From: Alphaproteobacteria bacterium MarineAlpha12_Bin1
GTDB lineage: Bacteria > Pseudomonadota > Alphaproteobacteria > UBA6615
Assembly (NCBI GenBank): GCA_002937505.1
Contig: PTJY01000002.1
Coordinates: forward strand, 124,001-188,000
DNA length: 64,000 nt
Direction: 5' to 3'
The position numbers were made by a program, and so were the translations under genes. Below are positions 29,312 through 38,658 of this stretch, piece by piece (the first letter of the stretch is position 1; every line of letters starts with the position of its first letter). The notes under the pieces were generated by a model that saw only the letters and a list, made by a program, of their open reading frames with translations, ran no database searches and was not told the origin of the DNA.

Positions 29312-29827
29312 CTAAAAATCTTTCTCTTGAGAGTTTTTGTCTATATGTGAAAGAGGTAGGGCTGTTCGATAGCTCACCTGCTTTAGGGCAAAACTTGATT
29401 TTATACTCGCCACACCAGGCACACGTGTTAAATGTTCAAGTAAAAAACGCTGAAAAGATTCTATGTCCGGGGCAACAACCCTAAGCAAGTAATCAGAGTC
29501 ACCAGTCATAAGATAACATTCCATAACTTCTGTGTACTCAGAAATTTGTCTTTCAAATACATCTAAAGCTCCGTCAACTTGTTTTTCCAAGCTTACCTGA
29601 ACGAACACACTTACGGGCAACCCAATTGAGGCAGAATCGAGCAGAGACACATATCCCCTAACGTAACCTAATTCCTCTAAACGACGCACCCTACGGAGGC
29701 ATGGAGAAGGTGATAGATTAACTTTTTGTGCCAAGTCAACATTTGCTATGCGGGCGTCACTCTGTAGCACCTCGAGAATTCGTTGATCAGTCTTATCAAG
29801 ACCATATATCGAAATAATATGCCTCAT
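29312..29827 (-). CDS. Lrp/AsnC family transcriptional regulator
   Basis: The 171-residue protein starts with a winged HTH ([27 protein letters not shown] with [20 protein letters not shown]) and ends with the RAM ligand domain ([29 protein letters not shown]). Such regulators sense amino acids or 2-oxo acids. It is divergent from a 2-oxoacid dehydrogenase E1 gene and directly upstream of two amidases, so it likely controls both directions. Confidence 0.9.
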   Translation of the reverse strand: MRHIISIYGLDKTDQRILEVLQSDARIANVDLAQKVNLSPSPCLRRVRRLEELGYVRGYVSLLDSASIGLPVSVFVQVSLEKQVDGALDVFERQISEYTEVMECYLMTGDSDYLLRVVAPDIESFQRFLLEHLTRVPGVASIKSSFALKQVSYRTALPLSHIDKNSQEKDF

Positions 29828-29946
29828 TAATGATTAATATTGATATAATATTGTTTTATATTGTTATATTAAGACCTAATTAGCAACACCGAAATTTAAA
29901 ATAAATGATAGTATTAGAGCTCTATATCTGAAAATAAGGCTCTAAA
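29828..29946. promoter_or_regulatory. Divergent control region between the Lrp-type regulator and the E1 gene
   Basis: A 119-bp, extremely AT-rich spacer with repeated ATATTG/ATATAATATTG elements at 29838-29866. A perfect 10-bp palindrome TAGAGCTCTA lies at 29915-29924, 22 bp before the E1 start. Lrp-type proteins prefer AT-rich, bendable sites. The binding assignment is inference. Confidence 0.45.
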
Positions 29947-32286
29947 ATGAGCTCAAAACAAAACAAGTCTAACAAACAATCTGAATCTTATGACGTCGAT
30001 TTAATCGAAGCGATTGAGCGTAAAGTGCTATGGCTATCAAGTTGGCTAATACATAACGCAAACCACATAAGACCTAATAGAGACGGGCTTAAGGTTGGAG
30101 GACACCAAGCGTCTTGTGCCTCTGCAGTAACTCTATTGACGGTGCTATACATGAGTGTACTCCGACCAGAAGACAGAATTGCTATAAAGCCACATGCCTC
30201 TCCAGTATTTCATGCGATCCAGTACATGTTCGGCCGACAATCGCTTGATCAATTAGAGAGATTTCGCGCACTTGGAGGAGCTCAATCCTATCCTTCAAGA
30301 ACAAAAGATTCGGATGATGTAGACTTCTCCACCGGATCTGTGGGCTTGGGTGTCGGCGCTACACTGTTTGGAGCCATGATTCGAGATTATGTTAAATTGC
30401 ATCATCAAAAACAAAATAAGGATACGGAAGGCCTTATAGTTGCCCTTTTAGGCGATGCAGAGCTAGATGAAGGTAATGTATTTGAAGCACTACTCGAAGG
30501 GTGGAAGCATGATGTAAGAAACCTTTGGTGGATCATAGATTATAATCGTCAGAGTCTCGATGGCATGGTCCAAGACAACCTATTTCAGATTATTAAAGAT
30601 TTTTTTGGAACCATGGGATGGAATGTTACCGAAATAAAGTACGGGAAGAGACTAGAAGAAGTCTTTAAAAAACCCTCCGGTGATATTCTCATGGATTGGA
30701 TAGACAATTGCCCTAACCAACTTTATTCGGCCTTAACGTTCCAAGGTGGCTCAGCATGGAGATCTCGCCTAAAAACAGACATAGGACAGGTAAAAGGAAT
30801 TAGAGCAATTCTAGATGATCATGATGACGCAGGCCTTCATCAGTTAATGACAAACTTAGGAGGCCACGACATCAGATCCACTTTGGAAGCATTTAACAGT
30901 GTCAAAGACGACACACCACAGTGCTTTGTCGCGTACACAATAAAGGGCTATAATACGCCCCTAGCAGGACACAAAGATAATCATTCAGGCTTGATGAACC
31001 TGGAACAAATGGAAGACTTTAAATCTGAGCATATGATTCGAGATGGACATGAGTGGGATATCACAGAAGGCCTACATATGGACAATAGCATTCTCGAAAA
31101 CTTTTTAAATAATGTCCCATTTAATCAACGCACTAGCAGCGTACAGGTAAAAAATATTCCAGTGCCATCTTTTAAAGTCCCTAGTGGAAAAGATCTTTCA
31201 ACTCAGGAGGCCTTTGGCCGAATCCTCAATGACCTCGGTAGGGAAAAATCCGAATTTTCTGATCGCATTGTCACAACAACCCCGGACGTTACTGTAACAA
31301 CAAACATGGCCGGATGGGTGAATCAAAGGGGCTTATTTCATCGCGAAGAAATGATGGACCTATTTCGTGAAGAAAAAGTTCCATCGGCCTTTAAATGGAC
31401 CATGAATCCCTCTGGACAACACATTGAGTTAGGAATTGCAGAAAACAACTTGTTTCTTCTACTTTCAGTTTTAGGGCTCTCAGATAGATTATTCGGCACT
31501 CGTCTTTTTCCTGTAAGCGCCCTCTACGACCCTTTCATATCCAGAGGTCTAGATTCCCTAAATTACGCTTGTTATCAAGATGCTCGGTTTCTTTTAGTGG
31601 CCACACCATCCGGTATATCATTAGCCCCGGAAGGAGGGGCGCACCAGTCGGTGTTCACTCCCTTGATAGGTATTGGACAGCCTGGACTAACCAGTTTTGA
31701 GCCAGCGTTTGCCGATGAACTAACAACAATTATGCAATGGTCATTTGAGCATATGCAAAAAATTGATGGAGGAGCAGTATATCTGCGTTTATCTACTCGA
31801 AATATTGACCAGTCTAATAGGTCTAATCTTGGCTTAAAGAAAGAAGAAATAGTTTCTGGTGCCTACTGGCTGAAAGAGCCCGACCCAGGATCAGAGCTAG
31901 CTATAATCTACTCTGGTGCAATAGCCCCAGAAGCTATTTTAGCGCATGATCAAATTTTAGAAGACATTCCTGGGGCAGGACTTCTTGCAATAACTTCACC
32001 AGATCTACTTTATAGAGATTGGAATTCTGGGGGCAGTCGGGCGGAAAGCTTACTATCTTTATTAGCGCCAGACGCAGCTCTAGTGACTGTTCTCGACGGG
32101 CACCCTGCTACTCTCTCTTGGTTGGGTGCAGTATTAAATCACACCACAACATCACTCGGTGTTGATCAGTTTGGACAGTCTGGAAACCTACCCGATTTAT
32201 ACAGAGAGTATAAAATTGATGCTGATGCAATAATTGAAGGAGCAGCAGAGTCTCTCACAAAAAAAATAAAGAGAAGCTTAAGCTAA
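29947..32286 (+). CDS. Homodimeric 2-oxoacid dehydrogenase E1 / transketolase-like protein (AceE/MdeB type)
   Basis: Thiamine diphosphate enzyme. The cofactor motif is GDAELDEGN at 169-177, followed by DYN at 198-200 (canonical GDG...N), and the C-terminal pyrimidine-binding half is present (IELGIAENNLFLLLSVLG). The length is 779 residues, against ~880 for pyruvate dehydrogenase AceE. The closest described relatives are AceE and the 2-oxobutyrate dehydrogenase E1 MdeB. No E2 or E3 gene is adjacent, so it may borrow the housekeeping complex. The neighbouring Lrp regulator supports amino-acid-derived 2-oxo acids as substrate. Confidence 0.8.
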   Translation: MSSKQNKSNKQSESYDVDLIEAIERKVLWLSSWLIHNANHIRPNRDGLKVGGHQASCASAVTLLTVLYMSVLRPEDRIAIKPHASPVFHAIQYMFGRQSLDQLERFRALGGAQSYPSRTKDSDDVDFSTGSVGLGVGATLFGAMIRDYVKLHHQKQNKDTEGLIVALLGDAELDEGNVFEALLEGWKHDVRNLWWIIDYNRQSLDGMVQDNLFQIIKDFFGTMGWNVTEIKYGKRLEEVFKKPSGDILMDWIDNCPNQLYSALTFQGGSAWRSRLKTDIGQVKGIRAILDDHDDAGLHQLMTNLGGHDIRSTLEAFNSVKDDTPQCFVAYTIKGYNTPLAGHKDNHSGLMNLEQMEDFKSEHMIRDGHEWDITEGLHMDNSILENFLNNVPFNQRTSSVQVKNIPVPSFKVPSGKDLSTQEAFGRILNDLGREKSEFSDRIVTTTPDVTVTTNMAGWVNQRGLFHREEMMDLFREEKVPSAFKWTMNPSGQHIELGIAENNLFLLLSVLGLSDRLFGTRLFPVSALYDPFISRGLDSLNYACYQDARFLLVATPSGISLAPEGGAHQSVFTPLIGIGQPGLTSFEPAFADELTTIMQWSFEHMQKIDGGAVYLRLSTRNIDQSNRSNLGLKKEEIVSGAYWLKEPDPGSELAIIYSGAIAPEAILAHDQILEDIPGAGLLAITSPDLLYRDWNSGGSRAESLLSLLAPDAALVTVLDGHPATLSWLGAVLNHTTTSLGVDQFGQSGNLPDLYREYKIDADAIIEGAAESLTKKIKRSLS

Positions 32287-32320
32287 AATAAAAAGTCACT
32301 AGCCAATATAGAATATCACT

Positions 32321-33217
32321 TTACGCTAATTCTCTTCTATTATCTCTGCCATCCACCCTGGCTATATAAGCAACAGCCCCAACAATTATTGCTCCTCCAA
32401 CCCAGGTCCAAATTGAGGGCTCTTCACCGAAGGCAAAAAAAGCAATGGTCGCTGTGAATATAAGCCTTGCATAATCAAAGGGAAGAACAGCAGATGCTTC
32501 TGCAGCCGCTAATGATCTGGTCAGACTCATATGGGCGCCAACACCAAATAAACCAAGAAGAAATATCCAAAAAAATCCCTCATAACTGGGAATAGACCAG
32601 ACAAACAATGCAGGAACTAGTGTTAAGGGCATAGAGAAAATTGAGAGCCAAGCAACTATCGAATTAGACGATTCTGTTGATGATAATGATTTAATCATTA
32701 AGTTTGATGCTGCAATGAATGCTGCGGCACCTACAGGTAGAATGAATAGTGGATCAACAACTTCTACTCCTGGCCTTAAAACAATCCAGACACCTGCGAG
32801 CCCCACAAACGTCGCCGCCCATCGTTGAAATTTAACTACCTCCTTTAAAAAAAGAACAGCCCCAATTATTGCAAAAAGAGGTGCCGCAAAGGTTAGCGCT
32901 GACACCTCTGCGAGAGTTAGTTTTGCCTGAGCTAAAACCAGAAGAATGAAGCCGGACATTGAAAAAACGGCCCTTATAGCGTGCTTAGAAAGAAAATTTG
33001 TCCTCATCGCTGTTTCACGATTCTTAACAATCCAGGGCAACATAATTAGGAAAACAAAAACAGACCTTATAAATGAAACCATAAGTGGGTCCGAATCCTG
33101 AGTTGCCATTCTAACAATAGGACCATGGAACGCAAAAAATAGTGCAGCCAAAAGCATCCACAGAGCCCCACGAATTTGAAATGGTAATCCATCAAAAATC
33201 TCTTTAATTTTTTTCAT
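32321..33217 (-). CDS. EamA/DMT family transporter
   Basis: The 298-residue protein has ten predicted membrane helices in two EamA repeats. The first repeat contains RGALWMLLAALFFAFHGPIVR and the second GAAAFIAASNLMIKSL. It has the family helix-5 end (GLAGVWIVLRPG) and a short charged C terminus. DMT members export or import amino acids and metabolites; the substrate is not predictable. It is convergent with the E1 gene. Confidence 0.85.
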   Translation of the reverse strand: MKKIKEIFDGLPFQIRGALWMLLAALFFAFHGPIVRMATQDSDPLMVSFIRSVFVFLIMLPWIVKNRETAMRTNFLSKHAIRAVFSMSGFILLVLAQAKLTLAEVSALTFAAPLFAIIGAVLFLKEVVKFQRWAATFVGLAGVWIVLRPGVEVVDPLFILPVGAAAFIAASNLMIKSLSSTESSNSIVAWLSIFSMPLTLVPALFVWSIPSYEGFFWIFLLGLFGVGAHMSLTRSLAAAEASAVLPFDYARLIFTATIAFFAFGEEPSIWTWVGGAIIVGAVAYIARVDGRDNRRELA

Positions 33218-33307
33218 CTATTTACCAGCTATATATAAGACACGGTAAGAAGCATGAAATAGGACTGAGCTTAGCCCCCCAATACTCGTCAGAAATATTT
33301 AACAAAC

Positions 33308-34276
33308 TCAAATAGCTCGATTAGGCACTTCTCGGCCAGATCTATACGCCTCAAATCCATCGAGTAACATCATGCCCATATTTTTTCTCGCACCAACGGC
33401 AGCACTGCCTATATGGGGCATCATAAATACGTTCTTAAGATTAAAATAACGAGGATCTATATTTGTGGGCTCACCATTAAAAACATCTAGTCCGGCTGCA
33501 GCTATCTCACCTGATTCCAAAGCATTAATAAGCGCATTATCATCTACTAAGTCGCCACGACCAATATTCACAATGATAGCCCCAGGAGGTAGTTTTTTGA
33601 TACTATCCTCGTTAATAAATTTTTGCGTCTGATGCGTTGAAGGTGCACTTAACAATAAAAATTTGCTCATCGACAGAAATTCTTCAACACTTTTAATATA
33701 CAAAGATTTTTCCTCCAACTCTGGCGTGAGACGTTTTCGGTTGTGATAGTGAATGCTCATTTCAAACCCTCTTGCCCTTCGAGCTACTGTTTGGCCAATT
33801 CTTCCCATACCATAAATTCCCAAACGATTTTTAGTGATTTCAACTCCAATAAACTGTCTGGGTGACCAAAGCTTCCAATTGCCCTCCCTCATATACTGGC
33901 TGGATGCGTGAGCAAGACGAGCTGCACCAAGAAGGAGCATCATCCCAATCTCTGCCGTAGCATCTGTAACAGCCCCGGGGGTAGTTAACACTGCTAAACC
34001 GCGTTCTTTAGCAGCATCTAAGTCAATGTGATCTGTTCCGACCGATAAAGTGAGAATGCAACTCACGCTTTCTGGTAAGAGTTCGATTGTTTCTTTTGTT
34101 AATGGCTCAGTAACACAAATAAATAACGCTTCCATTCCTTCCGATAGATCAATTATCTCATCGGCTGACATTATATGATCATCCTCATTCAAAATAATTT
34201 CATAGTCATTTTTTAACCGGGACTCAATTTCAACTAAATGACGTCGAGTAATAAGAATGCGGGCTTTATTGCTCAT
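33308..34276 (-). CDS. D-2-hydroxyacid dehydrogenase (glyoxylate/hydroxypyruvate reductase-like)
   Basis: NAD(P)-dependent reduction of a 2-oxo acid. The nucleotide motif is GIYGMGRIGQTVA near residue 158. The catalytic residues are Arg in VNIGRGDLVDD, Glu in NGEPTN and His in MPHIGSAA. The 322-residue length is normal. SVGTDHIDLDAAKERG is typical of the GRHPR branch. Neighbouring 2-oxoacid and hydroxyacid genes suggest a catabolic role. Confidence 0.88.
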   Translation of the reverse strand: MSNKARILITRRHLVEIESRLKNDYEIILNEDDHIMSADEIIDLSEGMEALFICVTEPLTKETIELLPESVSCILTLSVGTDHIDLDAAKERGLAVLTTPGAVTDATAEIGMMLLLGAARLAHASSQYMREGNWKLWSPRQFIGVEITKNRLGIYGMGRIGQTVARRARGFEMSIHYHNRKRLTPELEEKSLYIKSVEEFLSMSKFLLLSAPSTHQTQKFINEDSIKKLPPGAIIVNIGRGDLVDDNALINALESGEIAAAGLDVFNGEPTNIDPRYFNLKNVFMMPHIGSAAVGARKNMGMMLLDGFEAYRSGREVPNRAI

Positions 34277-34353
34277 AGACTATTCCCTTTAATTGAAACC
34301 ATTTACAATTCAACTAAATGATCAAAAAGTTTTTATATTGAGACTCAGAATTA

Positions 34354-35190
34354 TCATTTCGGATAGACCAATTCCGCTAGTTCTTGATGAGTAGTCATCC
34401 AAATCCAGTCAATATTTTTCACTATATCAATAGCCGCTTTGATTTCAATTGCGCCAAAAGGACGACCAAAAACGTGAGCATGAGCCGTTATATCAAGCAC
34501 CGCTGGCGGACTTCCTATTTCTGAGTAGTTCTCAACAATACGCCTGAGAGTTTTTGAAAACACCTCAGGAGGGTTTCCAAATCTCATATATAATGGAAGA
34601 TCGTTTACTTCCATTGTGAATGGGACAATAGCCAGCGGCCCTTTTGAAGTTTCCATTAAATATGGAAGGTCACTATTAAAGTGATCTATATGCCATTTAA
34701 AACCGTTTTCAACTAACAACTCACATGTATGAGCACTTGGAGTGCCTCTGGGACTGGCAAAGCCTTCTGGTTTCTTTCCTATAACATCCGCAAACATTTC
34801 GACACCACGCTTCAATTGCTCAGCTTCATCTTCTGGCTCCAGATACACCGGAAGAGTATTTTGCATCCATGAGTGAGCCCCTATAAAGTGCCCCTCTCTA
34901 TCAATACGTTTAAGTAACTCTGGCCATTTCTCAGCAATAATGCTACTCGCATATGTTCCACAAGGTACGCCGGCTTCACCAATTATGTCTAATAGTCTAT
35001 AGGCACCTAGATTCATGCCGTATTCGGCCCAAGATCGAGCCTGTGTGTCAAGGAATCCAGGTTTTAATGGATTTCCCATCGGCCCTATTCCTGGAGCAGC
35101 GTCGTCAGTCCATGCCTCACACATAATATTTACAGATACAGCAAGCTTTTTTCCTTTTGGCCAACCCACGGGTAATTCTTTTGCAAACAT
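34354..35190 (-). CDS. Polysaccharide deacetylase (NodB-fold) family protein, PuuE-like
   Basis: The 278-residue NodB-homology protein has no signal peptide, so it is probably cytoplasmic. GHFIGAHSWMQN replaces the usual H-x-x-x-H region, SPRGTPS fits motif 3, and DITAHAHVFGRP carries late histidines. Cytoplasmic members such as the PuuE allantoinase act on small amides rather than polysaccharide. A small-molecule amide or imide substrate is more likely than chitin, given the amidases and amidohydrolases nearby. The substrate is unknown. Confidence 0.75.
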   Translation of the reverse strand: MFAKELPVGWPKGKKLAVSVNIMCEAWTDDAAPGIGPMGNPLKPGFLDTQARSWAEYGMNLGAYRLLDIIGEAGVPCGTYASSIIAEKWPELLKRIDREGHFIGAHSWMQNTLPVYLEPEDEAEQLKRGVEMFADVIGKKPEGFASPRGTPSAHTCELLVENGFKWHIDHFNSDLPYLMETSKGPLAIVPFTMEVNDLPLYMRFGNPPEVFSKTLRRIVENYSEIGSPPAVLDITAHAHVFGRPFGAIEIKAAIDIVKNIDWIWMTTHQELAELVYPK

Positions 35191-35282
35191 AGTTCCTCTT
35201 TATGAAATTATTACATTATGTAAATCTATTAATGAAAATAACATTCAAAGCAACTAATGTAATAGGGCAAGAGGAGAAAATA

Positions 35283-36305
35283 ATGTTAAAAACCACCATT
35301 AGCGGTAGCTTGCCAAAGCCTTTTTGGTTGGCTGAACCTGAGGTGCTTTGGGCCAAGTGGTCCATTGAAGACGCCGCCCGACTAGAGGAAGCTAAAAGAG
35401 ACGCAGTAAGACTTGCTATTCGTGATCAAGAACAAGCTGGTATAGACATTGTTTCGGATGGTGAACAATCTCGTCAACATTTTGTTCACGGTATGCTAGA
35501 AAAAATTGAAGGGATTGATTTTCTAAATAAGCAGAGGATAGGAATTAGAAACGATAGGTATAAAGCAGATTGTCCTACAGTTACGTCGAAAATACAACGA
35601 ACCGGCCCCATTCATCAGAGTGAGGTAGCTTTTGCCAGAAGACAAACAAAAAGAGATCTAAAATTCACTATGCCGGGCCCTATGACCATAGTAGACACAT
35701 TAGCCGACAATCATTATGGAGACCGTGCTCAACTGGCTATGGCTTTTGCAGGTATTTTGAATTTAGAAGCTAAAGAGCTCGCTAAGGCAGGCGTAAACGT
35801 TATCCAGTTCGATGAACCTGCCTTCAATGTTTATTTAGATGAAGTTCCCACCTGGGGGGTTGAGGCACTAAATCTTGCAGTAGAAGGAGTTACATGCAAA
35901 ACAGCAGTTCACATCTGCTATGGATACGGAATAAAGGCAAATCTTGAATGGAAGGCTGGCTTAGGAGAGATATGGGATCAATATAGCAAAATTCTTCCAG
36001 CACTAGCCTCAAGTAACATAGACCAGATTTCACTGGAATTTGCTGGCTCCCGTGTCCCCTTCGAGGTCATCGAACTTCTTGAGGATAAAAAAGATTTGCT
36101 AGTAGGTGCCATTGACGTGACCACTCTGGAAGCCGAAACACCTGATCAAGTTGCTGACGTAATTCGTAAATCAATGAAATATATATCTCCAGAGAAAATT
36201 TATCCATGTACTAATTGCGGAATGGTACCTCTACCCAGAGAGGTATCCATGGGTAAGCTAACCTCTCTCGTAGAAGGTGCTAAGAAAGTTCGCTCAGAAA
36301 TATAA
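35283..36305 (+). CDS. Core methionine synthase-like protein (MetE C-terminal domain, MesD type)
   Basis: A 340-residue cobalamin-independent methyltransferase made of only the catalytic barrel. All zinc ligands of MetE are visible: His and Cys in AVHICYGYG, Glu in ISLEFAG and Cys in YPCTNCGM. TTISGSLPKPFWLAEPEVLW and DGEQSRQHFVHGM match, from memory, the MesD group of short methionine synthases. Those require the partner MesX (DUF1852), and no such gene is in the window. I choose ATG 35283, preceded by AAGAGGAGAAAATA; the frame to 35202 adds 27 unlikely residues. Confidence 0.75.
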   Translation: MLKTTISGSLPKPFWLAEPEVLWAKWSIEDAARLEEAKRDAVRLAIRDQEQAGIDIVSDGEQSRQHFVHGMLEKIEGIDFLNKQRIGIRNDRYKADCPTVTSKIQRTGPIHQSEVAFARRQTKRDLKFTMPGPMTIVDTLADNHYGDRAQLAMAFAGILNLEAKELAKAGVNVIQFDEPAFNVYLDEVPTWGVEALNLAVEGVTCKTAVHICYGYGIKANLEWKAGLGEIWDQYSKILPALASSNIDQISLEFAGSRVPFEVIELLEDKKDLLVGAIDVTTLEAETPDQVADVIRKSMKYISPEKIYPCTNCGMVPLPREVSMGKLTSLVEGAKKVRSEI

Positions 36306-36403
36306 ATCAAACTAATGGATTTAAGAAGATGTTAGTGGCTCAATCATATAGCCTCGCATTCCAGAAACCTTTTTTTTGCAAAATATCGTTTAGGAGGACG
36401 TAG

Positions 36404-37456
36404 ATGAGCGAAGGCATTAGAATAGTTAGCGACAATGCTCTTGTAGATTTTGCAACTAAAGTTTTTACCTCTTGCAATGTTACATCAGAAAATTCTGAGT
36501 TATGGGCTAAAATTTTAGTTTGGGCCAATTTACGTGGTGTGGACTCTCACGGAGTTTTGAGAATACCGAGATACGTTGAATCCTTAGAAAATGGAAATAT
36601 TAACCCTAGGCCAAATATTACATTAGAAAAGTCATCGGGGGCTATAGCTGTTATCGATTGTGATGCATCGCCTGGCCCAATAGGGATGGAACGCGCCATG
36701 AGAGAAGCTATTACGCGAGCTAAGAAAGTCAATATCGGTTGGTGTATCGCCAAAAACATAACACATACTGGAGCAATAGGTTATTACGCTCAAATCGCCG
36801 CCAAGTCTAATATGGCTGGCATAGTAATGATAGCCTCAAGACCTATGATGGCCTATCACGGAGCTCGAGTTGCCGGGCTATCAACGAACCCTCTGGCTAT
36901 CGCAGTACCCGGAAATAATCACTCCCCACTCGTGGTGGACATGTCAACATCAACTGTTTCTATGGGAAAAATTTTGGAAGCTCGTGATGCCGGTGAAACA
37001 ATTCCTAACAACTGGGCGATGGATCAAAATGGCGACATTACAACTGACCCTAACTCTGCTTCGATCCTCATGCCCCTTGGTGGAGCAAAGGGATCTAGTC
37101 TTTCTCTGTTATTTGAATGTCTTGTCAGTCTTATGGGAGACAACCCTCTTATAGCAAGATTGATCCAACCCGGTGGCGACCCTTCTGGTTTTCGACAAAA
37201 TGGACTGGCAGCCGCAATCAACATTTCAGCCTTCGTCGAAGTTGAAGAGTTTACTAACGAGGTTGACCTACTAGCTACCTCTATAAAAGCCCTACCAGTC
37301 GCAGAAGGTGTTAAGGAAATATACGCCCCCGGTGAGCGCGGGGACACTGTCCTTTCCGAAAGAAAGAAAAGTGGAATTCCTATACCTAAAGGAACCTGGG
37401 ACCGCCTTTCTGAGGTAGCAAAGTCACTTGGGATTGATATGCCGGAAACTTCTTAA
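36404..37456 (+). CDS. Ldh2 family malate/lactate/ureidoglycolate-type dehydrogenase
   Basis: A 350-residue NAD(P)-dependent dehydrogenase of the non-Rossmann Ldh2 fold. It has RGVDSHGVLRIPRYVESLENG, the catalytic-His region THTGAIGYYA, NPLAIAVP, VVDMSTSTVSMGK and PLGGAKGSSLSLLFE. Members oxidise malate, 2,3-diketogulonate, sulfolactate or ureidoglycolate. TTTAGGAGGACGTAG before the ATG is an ideal Shine-Dalgarno. The substrate cannot be assigned. Confidence 0.88.
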   Translation: MSEGIRIVSDNALVDFATKVFTSCNVTSENSELWAKILVWANLRGVDSHGVLRIPRYVESLENGNINPRPNITLEKSSGAIAVIDCDASPGPIGMERAMREAITRAKKVNIGWCIAKNITHTGAIGYYAQIAAKSNMAGIVMIASRPMMAYHGARVAGLSTNPLAIAVPGNNHSPLVVDMSTSTVSMGKILEARDAGETIPNNWAMDQNGDITTDPNSASILMPLGGAKGSSLSLLFECLVSLMGDNPLIARLIQPGGDPSGFRQNGLAAAINISAFVEVEEFTNEVDLLATSIKALPVAEGVKEIYAPGERGDTVLSERKKSGIPIPKGTWDRLSEVAKSLGIDMPETS

Positions 37457-37532
37457 ACGAAGCATTCAAAAACTTACTTAAAAGTACAATCCTAATTTAA
37501 CTTTTCAATCCCTGCTCCGCTTACTACAAAAA

Positions 37533-38612
37533 TTAGCCGTTAGGCGGATTAATTTTTAATAGCCTAGCGGCGTTAGCTCCCATGACTGTTGATTTTTCTT
37601 TATCACTGAGGCCTGAAGTACCATCAACAAATCCTACAGGATCAGTTTCGGCCATATCATAGGGATAATCAGTTCCCATCACTATATGATCAGCTCCCCA
37701 GGTGTCCACCAAGTACCTTAACTGGTGATCAGTGAAAACAACTGTATCAAAATATAGTTTCTTAACATAATAACTTGGTGGTTTTGAAATCACTTGGCGA
37801 CAATCATCACGAAGATTATAAGGGTGGTCAAATCTGCCAGAGTAAGTTGGCACATATCCCCCGCCATGAGCAATGCAGATTTTGATTCCCGGAAACTTTT
37901 CTAGATAACCATCAAAAACTAGATGCCCAACTGCCAATGCTGATTCTAATGGATGTCCAATAGTGTTGCGAAAATAATGATCTGTCATTCGCTCTTTATA
38001 GCTTGTTCCAATAGGATGCATAAAAATCATTACGTCCAACTCTTCCACTTTTGAAAAAAACTTTTCCAGACCTGCACGCGTTAGATCCTGCCCTCGTACA
38101 TTAGTAGATATCTCAACCCCTCTCATGCCATGCTGTTTAACGCACCTTTCTAACTCAGCTACCGCCATATCTGCATCCTGCAGTGGAACTGTGCAAAGAC
38201 CCACAAAACGGTCAGGGTTTCCTGAAACAATTCCCGCCATGTGATCATTCACAACTATTGAGGTCTCACGAGCAAATTCTGCTGGATAGGCATAATTGTA
38301 ATGGAACGGTGATGGAGATAATGCTTGAACATCAATTCCACACCTATCCATATCGGCTATACGCACTTTTGGATCAGTTAACTTAGGTAAAATATCTTTA
38401 TGTTGTTGACGGTTTATCTCGCCCGTTAATTCATTCGCTTCTTTATAAAGTTTTGCCTGATCTGCTACAGCAGGATCAGCTAGCATGGCATCAGCTTCAA
38501 GAACATGGACGTGACAATGCACATCTACAGTGAAGTGTTTGCTCCCATTATTTATGACCTCTGTATGACCATGATCGGTCGTGGGCGCTTTAGTTGCACA
38601 TCTAAATAACAT
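37533..38612 (-). CDS. Amidohydrolase, ACMSD-like family (downstream copy of a tandem pair)
   Basis: A metal-dependent TIM-barrel hydrolase or decarboxylase. The ligands visible are HxH in DVHCHVHVLE, His in MIFMHPIG, His in CIAHGGGYV and Asp in MGTDYPYDMAE. ATG 38612 with TTAGGAGATGAG before it is the start, giving 359 residues that begin like its neighbour (MLFRCATKAP); a TTG at 38627 is less likely. ACMSD decarboxylates 2-amino-3-carboxymuconate semialdehyde, but related enzymes act on other unsaturated acids. Confidence 0.88.
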   Translation of the reverse strand: MLFRCATKAPTTDHGHTEVINNGSKHFTVDVHCHVHVLEADAMLADPAVADQAKLYKEANELTGEINRQQHKDILPKLTDPKVRIADMDRCGIDVQALSPSPFHYNYAYPAEFARETSIVVNDHMAGIVSGNPDRFVGLCTVPLQDADMAVAELERCVKQHGMRGVEISTNVRGQDLTRAGLEKFFSKVEELDVMIFMHPIGTSYKERMTDHYFRNTIGHPLESALAVGHLVFDGYLEKFPGIKICIAHGGGYVPTYSGRFDHPYNLRDDCRQVISKPPSYYVKKLYFDTVVFTDHQLRYLVDTWGADHIVMGTDYPYDMAETDPVGFVDGTSGLSDKEKSTVMGANAARLLKINPPNG

Positions 38613-38658
38613 CTCATCTCCTAACAATTATGATTTAAACTAAAAGGTTGAATTAAAG

